From: Streptomyces caatingaensis
GTDB taxonomy: Bacteria > Actinomycetota > Actinomycetes > Streptomycetales > Streptomycetaceae
Assembly (NCBI RefSeq): GCF_001187435.1
Contig: NZ_LFXA01000014.1
Coordinates: forward strand, 62,001-126,000
DNA length: 64,000 bases
Direction: 5' to 3'
Positions 32,805 to 40,969 of this stretch are shown here, piece after piece; within the stretch, counting starts at the first letter, position 1; every line of letters begins with the position of its first letter. The translations under genes were made by a program, and so were the position numbers. The notes beneath the pieces are model-generated. The model saw nothing but the letters and a program-made list of their open reading frames with translations, had not been told where the DNA came from and made no database searches.

Positions 32805-33735
32805 TGTCCGTTGACTGCGAGCCCGGACCAGCACTGCGGCGAGGACCGCGGCCGAGCGGTCGGCGATCGCGAGCTTGTGAACCTCGTGGCCAGGTCCCGC
32901 CACTGCTTGAGCAGGGCGAAGGACCGCTCGACCACGGTGCGGTTCTCGTAGGCCACCGGATCGAACTTCGGCGGACGCCCGTCTGCTGAACCGCGGCGGC
33001 GACGATGCTCCTGCTGGTCACTCCGTTCAGGGATGACCACGGTGATCCCGCGGGTCTTGGGTGCCGCTCGGATCCCGCGGGAGGAGTAGGTCTTGTCCCC
33101 GAGCAGCATGGTCGGGGTCGTGCGCGGGCGGCCTGCCCCGTCCTGGGGACTCGCAGGCTCCCGGCAGCAAGGGCGGGGACTGGCCGTCGTGCGCCTGCCC
33201 GGGCGTCACGACGATGGCCAGCGGTCGGCTCTGACCGTCCACCGGGTGGTGGATCTTCGTGGTCAGCCCGCCGCGGGAACGGCCGATAGCAGTGCCTGAC
33301 AGGCTCTCGGTGGGCGTCGAAGGCCCTGTCCTCGGGCTGGGGCCCAGCACTTGTCGGGGCGGCGGTTGCTGGTGGCGTGCTGGTGGGCCCGGGTGATGGC
33401 GGAGTCCACCGTCACCTACCAGTCGATCAGCCCATCGTCGTCCGCGCGGGCGCGCAGCACGCCGAGTACGCGGTCCCAGGTCCCGTCGGCGGCCCGGCGG
33501 CGGTGGCCGGCCCACACGGTCTTCCAGGATCCGAACCCGCCGGGGAGGTCTCGCCGAGGAATACCGGTGCGGTACCGGTGGACGATCGCCTCCCCCATGC
33601 GCAGGTGGTCGGCCCACGGCTTGCCACGGTGACCGATACCGGAGGGCAGCAGAGGCCGGACACGGTCCCACTGCCGGTCGGTCGGCCGGGTGTGACGAGG
33701 CATCAGGAACCGGACCGCAGAGGTGCTGCGCACCC
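32805..33735 (-). mobile_element. Decayed IS5-family insertion sequence
   Basis: The minus strand holds a full-length but broken transposase. The N-terminal part reads MPRHTRPTDRQWDRVRPLLP and ends LIDW with a stop; VDSAITRAHQHATSNRRPDK (first catalytic Asp) follows in the same region; MLLGDKTYSSRGIR (second Asp) and ENRTVVERSFALLKQWRDLA (catalytic Glu) lie in a third piece, and VHKLAIADRSAAVLAAVLVR in a fourth. There are at least one nonsense codon and three frameshifts. I could not find matching terminal inverted repeats, so the ends are approximate. Confidence 0.8.
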
Positions 33736-33751
33736 GGGCCGGCGGCCGGAC

Positions 33752-34303
33752 TCAGTCGATCGTCTTGATCACCCGGGCGGGCACTCCCGCGACCACGGTG
33801 CCGGCAGGAACATCACGAGTGACCACCGCACCGGCAGCGACCACCGCACCGGCACCGATGGTCACCCCCTGCATGATCACGGCAGCCGTCCCGATCCAGA
33901 CGTCGTCCTCGATGGTGATCGGGGCGAAGGAGAGGTACTCGCGGCGCTCGGCCAGGGGCAGAGGGTGCCCCCCGGTGATGAGGCTGACCTTCGGGGCGAT
34001 CATGACGCCGTTGCCGATGCTGATGCCTCCCTTGTCCATGAAGGTGCATCCCTGGTTGACGAAGACGTTCTCCCCGAACGTCGTGTTCAGCCCGTGCTCG
34101 GTGAAGAACGGGGGATAGATCGTCACCGACTCGGGGAGCGGGTCACCGAACACAACAGCCAGTAGTTCAGCCCGACCTCTGTGGTCGCTGAACGGCAGCA
34201 CGTTCAGCCGAGACGTCGCGTCGGTCACTTCCGCGATTCGCTCCGCATGGCGCGCGAACTCGGGCGTACGGACATACATGACTTGCTCTGTGCGGGTGGA
34301 CAT
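33752..34303 (-). CDS. Sugar O-acetyltransferase (hexapeptide-repeat, Maa/NodL-type)
   Basis: A 183-residue left-handed beta-helix acetyltransferase. It has the N-terminal helical region (EFARHAERIAEVTDATSRLN), then repeats including NTTFGENVFVNQGCTFMD, ISIGNGVMIAPKVSLITGGH (catalytic His expected here) and DDVWIGTAAVIMQGVTIGAG. These match maltose/nodulation-type O-acetyltransferases that use acetyl-CoA on sugars. ATG at 34303 is chosen because the family begins about there; the binding site GTGGGA is weak. The LysR gene starts 91 bp away on the other strand, the usual arrangement for a regulator and its target. Confidence 0.85.
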   Translation of the reverse strand: MSTRTEQVMYVRTPEFARHAERIAEVTDATSRLNVLPFSDHRGRAELLAVVFGDPLPESVTIYPPFFTEHGLNTTFGENVFVNQGCTFMDKGGISIGNGVMIAPKVSLITGGHPLPLAERREYLSFAPITIEDDVWIGTAAVIMQGVTIGAGAVVAAGAVVTRDVPAGTVVAGVPARVIKTID

Positions 34304-34393
34304 ACGCTGATCCCACCACCACTCGGAACACTCGATCAAACGACCCGGCACCACACCGGCCACAACCAGTGGCTGTGGGATCAGGGTAGAAGC

Positions 34394-35323
34394 GTGGATG
34401 TTGAAGCGCTGCGGACGTTTGTGGCCATCGCCGAGAATGGCCAGTTCCAGGCTACGGCCGACGAGTTGGGGATCAGCCAGCAGGCAGTCCCCAAGCGGAT
34501 CGCGGCCCTGGAGAGACACATCGAGGTCGTGCTTCTGGTGCGAACCTCCCGAGGCTCCCGACTGAGCCTGGACGGGCAGGTCTTCCTGCCGCACGCCAAG
34601 AAGGTCTTGGCGGCCATCGAGCAGGCCGAGCAGGCCGTGCGCCCGGCAGCCGCCCCTTGCGCGTCGATGTCCTCAATCGGCGCATCTCCCCGGCCCAGGC
34701 CGTCTACCGGTTCTACCGCTCCCACCCCGAAATGGACCTGGACGCGGTCACGCTGAGCAAGGAAAATGCCGACCAGGCCGCCCAGGCGGTGCTCGAAGGC
34801 AGCGTTGACGCGTCCTTCCGTCCCCTGCCAGCAGACCAGATCCCGGCCGGGATCAGTGCCGAACGACTTCTGGACGCGTCCCTGGAGCTCATGGTCGGCT
34901 CCAGCCACTCGCTGGCTGACGCGCCCTGGGTCAGTCCTGCGGACCTGGCCGGCCACCGCATCTGGATCCCCGGGATCAGGCCGGGCACGGAGTGGGCGGC
35001 GTTCTACCAGGCGCTGTCCGAGGCCTTCGGTCTGAGCATCGACGCGCTTGGGCCCGAACTTCGGTGACGAGGCCCTGATGGACGCACTGGCCGACTCGGC
35101 CCCGTTGACCACCCTCGTCGGCAACGGGGACCGCTATCTGTGGCCCCAGAACCACGACCTGCGGCGCATCCGGTTGCACGAACCGACCCCGGTCTACCCG
35201 CACATGCTGCTGTTCCGCAGCGGAGACCAGCACCCCGTGCTGACTGCACTACGCGACCATCTGCGCGCCGCAGGCCCGCGAACCCCGCACGACGTGTGGG
35301 TGCCGTACTGGGCAGACCGCTGA
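34394..35323 (+). pseudogene. LysR-family regulator with two frameshifts
   Basis: The N-terminal helix-turn-helix reads VEALRTFVAIAENGQFQATA and ELGISQQAVPKRIAALERHI. Near 34650-34665 the frame shifts and continues as VDVLNRRISPAQAVYRFYRS through LELMVGSSHSLADAPWVSPA. Near 35045-35055 it shifts again to FGDEALMDALADSAPLTTLV, ending VWVPYWADR. The pieces add up to a complete LysR protein of about 308 residues. GTG at 34394 is the start. It is divergent from the acetyltransferase gene, its probable former target. Sequencing error is possible but two errors are needed. Confidence 0.8.
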
Positions 35324-35508
35324 CCAGACGACCGAATCAACGGACCGGCCCTGGCCCGGAGACGCTGGATTCGTGCCCGCCCCGGGGCTCCCTGGTGAGA
35401 TACGTCACCACTTACGTAAGAACCGGACTTTTCGCCCTTCACGTCTCTCCCTCCGATACCTGCTGCCCCACCCCCGCCGCGTCGGGAATCGAAGGAGAGA
35501 GCGTCCCC

Positions 35509-36006
35509 GTGTCCTTTTCCATGGCCCTCGGCATCGGCGTCCTCGGCTGTGCCGCCATCGCGGCAGTGACGTTTCTGGCGGGCCGCCCCCGGCGGATGTC
35601 CCATCGCGTGTGCGCCGCTCTGGGATGGCTGTGGGTGGCCGGGGTGGTGGGCCTGACGTTCGGCACGCGCTCCGGCGGGGGGCGGGCGGTGAATGTCGAG
35701 CTGCTCGACGTCTCGAATCCGGCGGACGTCCGGGACTTCCTCCTGAACATCCTCATGTTCGTCCCCGGCGGCCTGCTGTCGGCCAGTGCGGGTCTGCGCT
35801 TCGCGGCCGCGGCGGCCTGCGGATTTCTCGGCTCCCTCGCCATCGAGGTGACGCAGTACCTCACCTCGTCCGGACGGACGGCCGATGTCAATGACTTGCT
35901 GGCCAACTCCCTCGGGTGCGTTGCCGGTTACGCCTGCGCCGTGGCCGTCCGGGCCGTGTTCCGCAGGGCCGTGACGGAGACCGGAGGGCCGAGCGGGCGG
36001 GCCTGA
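35509..36006 (+). CDS. VanZ-family membrane protein
   Basis: A 165-residue protein with four or five hydrophobic segments and VanZ-like motifs: LLNILMFVPGGLL, LAIEVTQYL and ADVNDLLANSLG. VanZ raises low-level teicoplanin resistance in enterococci; actinobacterial relatives have unknown roles in the envelope. The GTG at 35509 follows AAGGAGAG; ATG at 35521 is an alternative. A perfect CTTACGTAAG palindrome lies 90 bp upstream (35411-35420) and may be regulatory. Confidence 0.82.
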   Translation: MSFSMALGIGVLGCAAIAAVTFLAGRPRRMSHRVCAALGWLWVAGVVGLTFGTRSGGGRAVNVELLDVSNPADVRDFLLNILMFVPGGLLSASAGLRFAAAAACGFLGSLAIEVTQYLTSSGRTADVNDLLANSLGCVAGYACAVAVRAVFRRAVTETGGPSGRA

Positions 36007-36513
36007 CGCAGTGTCGTGACACGTTGGTGGGGGAGGGCGGTCGACGTGGCGGCGGTGAGTCCTCGGCGCTCCTGATCGGTGCCGTGCGCTCTCGGGCACG
36101 TCGCCGGATCCCTGCTCTCCCTTACCTCGAATCGCCGGAATGTGCCGGCGGAGCGAGGCGATCGGCGGGCCGTCCGCGCCGGCGGGGCATGAGGTCGGCG
36201 ACGGCCAGGTTGGGCAGCCGGCTCTGGAGGGGCAGTGGGGCGGGCCCTTGGGGACGCGAAGTTCGTTCTGTGTGCAGCGCCTTCGTCCGCGGCGGGGGCC
36301 CTCCGCGGGGAGCGGGCCAGGCTGCGCCGCCGAGCGAGCCCTCGTACGTCCCCGAGCTCACTGCACGTGACGCAGGTCACGGAGAAAGAGGGTCGGGGTG
36401 AGGGGAACCGACAAGGCGCGGTACCGGTCTGTGTGGTTGGCGATGCCAATGGGACGAGTCGCCGCTTACTTCCCTTACTTCCCTCACTTCCCGTCTTATC
36501 CGGAGCTGCCGTC
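36007..36513. other. About 500 bp leader region upstream of the L,D-transpeptidase
   Basis: No gene is supported. A short hairpin CGCCGG/CCGGCG (36133-36150) follows the VanZ-like gene and may act as a weak terminator. A Crp-like site lies at 36366-36381. The stretch 36460-36500 is pyrimidine-rich (TTACTTCCCTTACTTCCC) just before the ribosome binding site CCGGAG. Confidence 0.5.
36366..36381. promoter_or_regulatory. Crp-like binding site
   Basis: CGTGACGCAGGTCACG is a perfect inverted repeat with the half-sites GTGA and TCAC separated by 6 nt. It fits the CRP-family pattern and, as I recall it, the Streptomyces Crp motif GTG-N6-GNCAC. It lies 133 bp before the transpeptidase start codon. Confidence 0.65.
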
Positions 36514-37719
36514 GTGATCCGTACCGTAACCGCCTCCCGCGCCCTGCTGCCGCTGACCGCGACGGCCGGGCTGCTGCTCACCACCGCGTGCGGCGGTTCC
36601 GGCGGTGGAGGGCGGGCGGACGGCGCGAGCGGCGGAGCCGAGGGGGTCGAGGTCGGCATGACACCGGCCGGCAGGACGACCGGCGCGGCCCCCGGGTTCC
36701 CGATCACGCTCAAGGTGACAGGGGGCGACGGCGTCCTCGCCGATGTGACCGTCACTGATCAGCGCGGACAGCGCCTGGACGGCGCGCTCGCCGCCGACGG
36801 CCGTTCCTGGACGTCCCGTACGGGGACCAGGCCCAGCAGCACCTACAAGGTCGGCTACAAGGCGAGGGCCAGGAACGGCGGTGAGCGGAGCGGGTCCGCG
36901 ACGATCACCACTGCCGCGCCCGAGAAGCCCAACAAGCTGGAACTCCAGCCCGGCAACCGGTCGACCGTCGGCGTGGCGCAGCCGGTCTCGCTGCTCTTCG
37001 ACCACCCCGTCACGGACGCCCAGAAGGCCGACATCGAGCGGAACCTGCGCGTCGAGACGTCACCGAGGACGGAAGGGTCCTGGGGCTGGGTCAAGGATCT
37101 CGACGGCAACGACCGGATCGACTGGCGGCCCAAGGAGTTCTGGAAGCCGGGCACGAAGGTCTCCCTCAAGGGCGCGCTCGCCGGCCTGCCGAGCGGCCAG
37201 GGGCGCTACTTCGCCCGCGATTACGACCTGGCGTTCACCGTCGGCGAGAACCGCGTCGTCACCGTGGACGTCGCCGCGCACCGCATGACGGTCACGGAAG
37301 GCGGCAAGGAGGTGGCCGCCTATCCGATATCCGCCGGCTCCGACACCTACCCGACCCGCGGCGGCACGCACGTCGTCCTCGCCAAGAACGCCCACGAGAC
37401 GATGAAGTCCGCGTCGGTCGGCCTCGGCGACGCCTACCCGAGCCTGCCCACCACCTCGGTGGTGCACCTGACGTCCTCGGGCACGTTCATCCACGCCGCC
37501 GACTGGAACGCGGACAAGATGGGCTCCCTCAACGACAGCCACGGCTGCGTCGGCATGCACAGCTCCGACGCCAAGAAGCTCTTCGACCGGATCCGCCTCG
37601 GCGACCCGGTCGTCGTGAAGAACACCCGGAACACCGAGGCGACGGATCCCGGAAACGGCTTCGGCGCCTGGCAGTTGGACTGGCCCGCCTGGAAGTCGCG
37701 CAGCGCCCTCAAGGGCTGA
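36514..37719 (+). CDS. L,D-transpeptidase lipoprotein (Ig-like domains + YkuD)
   Basis: A 401-residue exported cell-wall crosslinking enzyme. The signal peptide ends in a lipobox (LLTTACGG), so it should be anchored by lipid on Cys. Two Ig-like domains occupy about residues 50-250. The YkuD catalytic domain follows, with GGTHVVLAKNAHETMKS, FIHAADWN and the active-site SHGCVGMH (Cys at about residue 345). It would form 3-3 crosslinks in peptidoglycan, as LdtMt2-type enzymes do. GTG at 36514 follows CCGGAG with 8 nt spacing. A Crp-like site upstream suggests control during germination or development. Confidence 0.9.
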   Translation: MIRTVTASRALLPLTATAGLLLTTACGGSGGGGRADGASGGAEGVEVGMTPAGRTTGAAPGFPITLKVTGGDGVLADVTVTDQRGQRLDGALAADGRSWTSRTGTRPSSTYKVGYKARARNGGERSGSATITTAAPEKPNKLELQPGNRSTVGVAQPVSLLFDHPVTDAQKADIERNLRVETSPRTEGSWGWVKDLDGNDRIDWRPKEFWKPGTKVSLKGALAGLPSGQGRYFARDYDLAFTVGENRVVTVDVAAHRMTVTEGGKEVAAYPISAGSDTYPTRGGTHVVLAKNAHETMKSASVGLGDAYPSLPTTSVVHLTSSGTFIHAADWNADKMGSLNDSHGCVGMHSSDAKKLFDRIRLGDPVVVKNTRNTEATDPGNGFGAWQLDWPAWKSRSALKG

Positions 37720-37912
37720 CGTCCGCGTGGGAGACATCCGCGGGGGGCATCGGCGGGGGAGACGTCCGCGGCGCCGCGATGTGGCCGGTTCTGCATCGTG
37801 GGGAGGGAGGGGCGCGCAACCTCTTCGGGGTGTGGAGTGTCTGTGTGGCAGGGGAGACGGCCGTCCCGCCGCACCATCACCAACCGGCACTTCGACTTTG
37901 ACGGAGGACACA

Positions 37913-38386
37913 GTGAAGCGTGCTGTACGTACCGGTGTCGCCGGAGCCGCGCTGCTCGCCGCCACCACGGTCACCGCGCTGGCGGCGGGAGCCGGGACGT
38001 CCGTCGCGGCTCCCGCCGGCCCCACCGCCGCCTACAACCACGAGTGCGGCGCCGGTTACGCCCAGGTCAACCAGGTCCCGATCCCGGGGCGCGGCGCGGT
38101 CTTCCTGACCTACAACGCCGCCACCGGCAAGAACTGTGTGGTCACCAAGCGGAACACCTCCACCGGCGCACGGCTGTGGGTCGGTTCGTGGATCCAGCGC
38201 GACAAGGACGTGAAGTCGAAGCAGGAGCAGTACGGGCTCTTCACCTCCTACGCGGGGCCGGTGTACCTGGACGCCAAGGGCAAGTGCGTGGACTGGGGCG
38301 GCGAGATCGACGGCTACGTCGTCGCCCGCTACAAGACCAACTGCGGGGCCTTCGCCCCGGCCGCGACCGGGCGGCAGGCCCACTGA
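37913..38386 (+). CDS. sapA: SapA-like spore-associated secreted protein
   Basis: A 157-residue secreted protein. The signal peptide has a Lys-Arg start, an Ala-rich core and an ASV-A type cleavage region near residue 30. The mature protein reads ECGAGYAQVNQVPIPGRG, FLTYNAATGKNCVVTKRN and YAGPVYLDAKGKCVDWGGEI, which matches the spore-associated protein A family of Streptomyces, whose role is unknown. Four Cys probably form disulphides. GTG follows ACGGAGGACACA. A strong palindromic terminator lies 15 bp after the stop. Confidence 0.8.
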   Translation: MKRAVRTGVAGAALLAATTVTALAAGAGTSVAAPAGPTAAYNHECGAGYAQVNQVPIPGRGAVFLTYNAATGKNCVVTKRNTSTGARLWVGSWIQRDKDVKSKQEQYGLFTSYAGPVYLDAKGKCVDWGGEIDGYVVARYKTNCGAFAPAATGRQAH

Positions 38387-38400
38387 TCCGACGGACGTGA

Positions 38401-38428
38401 GGGAGCCGGCCGGATCCGGCCGGCTCCC
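38401..38428 (+). terminator. Perfect 28-bp palindrome downstream of sapA-like gene
   Basis: GGGAGCCGGCCGG and its exact complement meet at 38414-38415, giving a fully self-complementary 28-bp sequence. Its position 15 bp after the stop codon fits a factor-independent terminator without a U-tract, as is common in Streptomyces. Confidence 0.7.
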
Positions 38429-38618
38429 CGCCGCGGTGGGTGTCGGGCGGGCGGTTGGGGCGCCGGCCACCCGGTGGGCAGGCCCGCGCGACATCGCCGC
38501 CCGCCTTGTCATGGGGGCGCCGCGGGCGCATCAGGACTTCCCGGTGCCGCGCGACCTGTCGAGTGGCCGCATCGCCGCAGGCCGGCAATATCCGCTGTGC
38601 TTGCGGCTGAGGATCCGG

Positions 38619-40733
38619 CTACCCCATGTCCTGCAAGCGCCACAACTGCGAGTTGGGGGCACCTTTTTCGCGGGTCACGATCCACCCACCGGGAGGTACT
38701 GTCAAATATCCCGAGGGGGAAGAACCGTGGCGGACGTAGAAAAGTCCGCTGCCCGCGGATTCGAGGTACCAGGTTGCGGCATCCGCCTTGTGTGAACTCT
38801 GGCGCACGTAATCACTGTTGTCCGTGATGTAGAACGTTTTGCTGCCGCCGCCGCCACTCACCAGCATGTTGTAGCCGCCGCCTGGACTGGAAACGAAGTA
38901 GAACCAATCGTTCAGCCAGGGCCTGGGCTGCCCTGATTGAAGCGGACCCGTGTCACCCGGCGGGCTTTCCAGGAGCCTGTCACTGTGCTCAATCCACAGG
39001 CGGTAGGGGTGCCCGTCCTTGATGGGGTCGGGAGTGGGGGTGGGGTCGTGCTCGACGTCGATGGCGAGGGGCCACCAGCCGAGGACGAGGCCCTCGGTGC
39101 CGGTCGGGTGACTTGCGGAGGACTGGGTGGATGCCAGGTAGGACAGGCGGTAGCCGTCGGGCGCGTAGGTGAGGTGCCCTTCCCTGTCGTGGTCGTCGTG
39201 GTAGTGCGAGTCGTGCCGGTTGCCGGCTTCGATGCCGCGGTTCTTGTTGGTCGTTAGCTTGACCTTGCCGACCTTGAAGCCGTACCAGATTTCGACGCAG
39301 GAGATGTACTCGTCGTTGCCGAGCTCAAGTACGCTCGGCTCGCCGTAGGTTGTTGCCTCGTACCGCTCGTATTCGCCGTTTCCGCGGCGGACTGCCAGGG
39401 AACCCAGATTCCTGTCGGTGGAGGGCCAGAGCTTCACCCCGGTGATCCACTTGCTGTAGCCGAGCTGGTCGGTGCGTCCGTAGGGCTTGCCGGTGTCCTC
39501 GTGGTCGGTCAGGAGGACGCTCATGTTCTCCGTACCGCGGCCCACGGGGTAGCAGAGGTTCCGGACCGGCAGGTCGCCCTTTTCCTGTAGGAGGAGGGGC
39601 CAGAGGTCGGAATAGAGGTAGACGCCGAGTGCCAGGGCCGAGGCGTAGTCCCACCTGGCCTTCTGTTCGTTTCCTTCCCTGCCGCCCTTGTCGTACCCGT
39701 TGTAGTGGATGCTCTCCGGGGAGAGTGATGTCTTCTTGGCACCCTCGGCGGTCCAGTCGATGACCCACTTGACGTAGTTTCCCTGAGAGGTGTGCTGAGG
39801 GGCGTTCCGCTGGTCACGGATGCGGTCGCGTTCCTTCGTCAGGGCACTGACGCCCCTGGCGCTCAGACCCAGTTCCGGTGCCGCCTTGATGCTCTCTTCC
39901 AGGCGGCCGAGGTGGCGGCGGTTTTCCTCATGCGTCACCTCGGTGGAGCTCCTCCCGACGAGCCGGTTGAATTCGTTCCGGTAATGACTGATTTCATCGC
40001 CGGGAAGATCCCACTTGTGGCCGTACTTGACGGCGTCGGCCAGCATGAGGAGGCGCATGTTGGCCGCAAGGGCGAAGTTGAAGATCGAGACGGTTTCGTA
40101 GCCCTGCTTCTGGAAGCTGGGAATCCTCTGGACGACGTCGCCGTAAGCCGACCTGAAGTAGGTTCGGACACGCTCCTTTGCGCCCGTGTCGGTCGGATTG
40201 TTCTGGAGGGCGTTGACGGCGGCCGCGTACTCGTTCAGGCCATCCTTCATGCCTACGATGAGGGATGCCTGATCGGTGATCTCCTTCTGCTCGATCCTGG
40301 CGTCTATCAGCTTCGAGATGATCTCCAGCTGCTTCTCCCACATCCTCTGTGCGCCGTTGGGCCAGAAGAGGCTGGTGACGATCTGACAGATTCCGACGAG
40401 CTGGGTTCCCCCGGGGAAGAACCCCATCATGGAGTAGAGGATCGAGAGGGCGTACTCCGCGATCTTCCAAGGGTCGTCGTAGTCCAGCTTCACCCCCTTC
40501 GCCGAGGCGTCGAGCATGGCCCTCATGGCCTGCGTGAGCCTGGCGACGTCGACCTTGGCGGACCCATTGGCCACGGTGGTGGCTCCGTACTCCGCTGATG
40601 CCCTCTCCGTGCCCCCTCCCGGTCGCACTCGCGCCGATGCCTCGACGCTGCGAGGCCGGCCTTGGGCAGGTGGCGTCGCGGCATCCGGTGCGCCTTCGTC
40701 ACCGGGCGTTCCGCTCTCGGTCGTGTCACCCAT
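38619..40733 (-). CDS. Cry delta-endotoxin-like protein with jacalin- and ricin-like lectin domains
   Basis: 704 residues, no signal peptide. Residues 1-80 are polar and probably disordered. Residues about 85-390 resemble the pore-forming helical domain I of Cry toxins: MWEKQLEIISKLIDARIEQK, ERVRTYFRSAYGDVVQRIPS, FALAANMRLLMLADAVKYGH and a closing ALALGVYLYSDLWPLL. Residues about 425-558 look like a jacalin-type lectin (WITGVKLWPS, LELGNDEYISCVEIWYGFKV, EGLVLGWWPLAID). Residues 608-704 resemble a beta-trefoil lectin unit ending NSQLWRLQDMG. Lectin modules replace Cry domains II and III, which bind receptors. GGAAGGGGAG precedes the ATG. Base composition is less GC-rich than its neighbours, suggesting transfer. 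Confidence 0.75.
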   Translation of the reverse strand: MGDTTESGTPGDEGAPDAATPPAQGRPRSVEASARVRPGGGTERASAEYGATTVANGSAKVDVARLTQAMRAMLDASAKGVKLDYDDPWKIAEYALSILYSMMGFFPGGTQLVGICQIVTSLFWPNGAQRMWEKQLEIISKLIDARIEQKEITDQASLIVGMKDGLNEYAAAVNALQNNPTDTGAKERVRTYFRSAYGDVVQRIPSFQKQGYETVSIFNFALAANMRLLMLADAVKYGHKWDLPGDEISHYRNEFNRLVGRSSTEVTHEENRRHLGRLEESIKAAPELGLSARGVSALTKERDRIRDQRNAPQHTSQGNYVKWVIDWTAEGAKKTSLSPESIHYNGYDKGGREGNEQKARWDYASALALGVYLYSDLWPLLLQEKGDLPVRNLCYPVGRGTENMSVLLTDHEDTGKPYGRTDQLGYSKWITGVKLWPSTDRNLGSLAVRRGNGEYERYEATTYGEPSVLELGNDEYISCVEIWYGFKVGKVKLTTNKNRGIEAGNRHDSHYHDDHDREGHLTYAPDGYRLSYLASTQSSASHPTGTEGLVLGWWPLAIDVEHDPTPTPDPIKDGHPYRLWIEHSDRLLESPPGDTGPLQSGQPRPWLNDWFYFVSSPGGGYNMLVSGGGGSKTFYITDNSDYVRQSSHKADAATWYLESAGSGLFYVRHGSSPSGYLTVPPGGWIVTREKGAPNSQLWRLQDMG

Positions 40734-40917
40734 GGTGGCTCCCCTTCCCGGGCCTTCCGGCCGACCTCGCGCTCCCGGAACGGTCAGCGCGGCTTCCGCC
40801 GCTCATACCTACCCAACGCCCGTGAGAGGCCGGCGGGTTGACCGCTGCATCCGGCCACAGGTCTCTTCCTGGGCGGTGCGCGTGCTCGTCATGTCACGGG
40901 CGGGGGTCGGGTAGTTC

Positions 40918-40956
40918 GTCCCCGGACCGAGGGGGGCGATCCGTCGGTCCGGGGAC
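40918..40956 (-). terminator. Hairpin downstream of the ricin-repeat protein gene
   Basis: GTCCCCGGACCGA (40918-40930) and TCGGTCCGGGGAC (40944-40956) form a perfect 13-bp stem around a 13-nt loop. It lies 14 bp after the stop of the gene ending at 40970 and before the toxin-like gene, so the two are probably separate transcripts. Confidence 0.75.
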
Positions 40957-40969
40957 GGCAGGGAGCGGG

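Noticed and set aside
32805..33735. An active insertion sequence
   Set aside because: The transposase has a stop after LIDW and several frameshifts, and no terminal inverted repeats were found.
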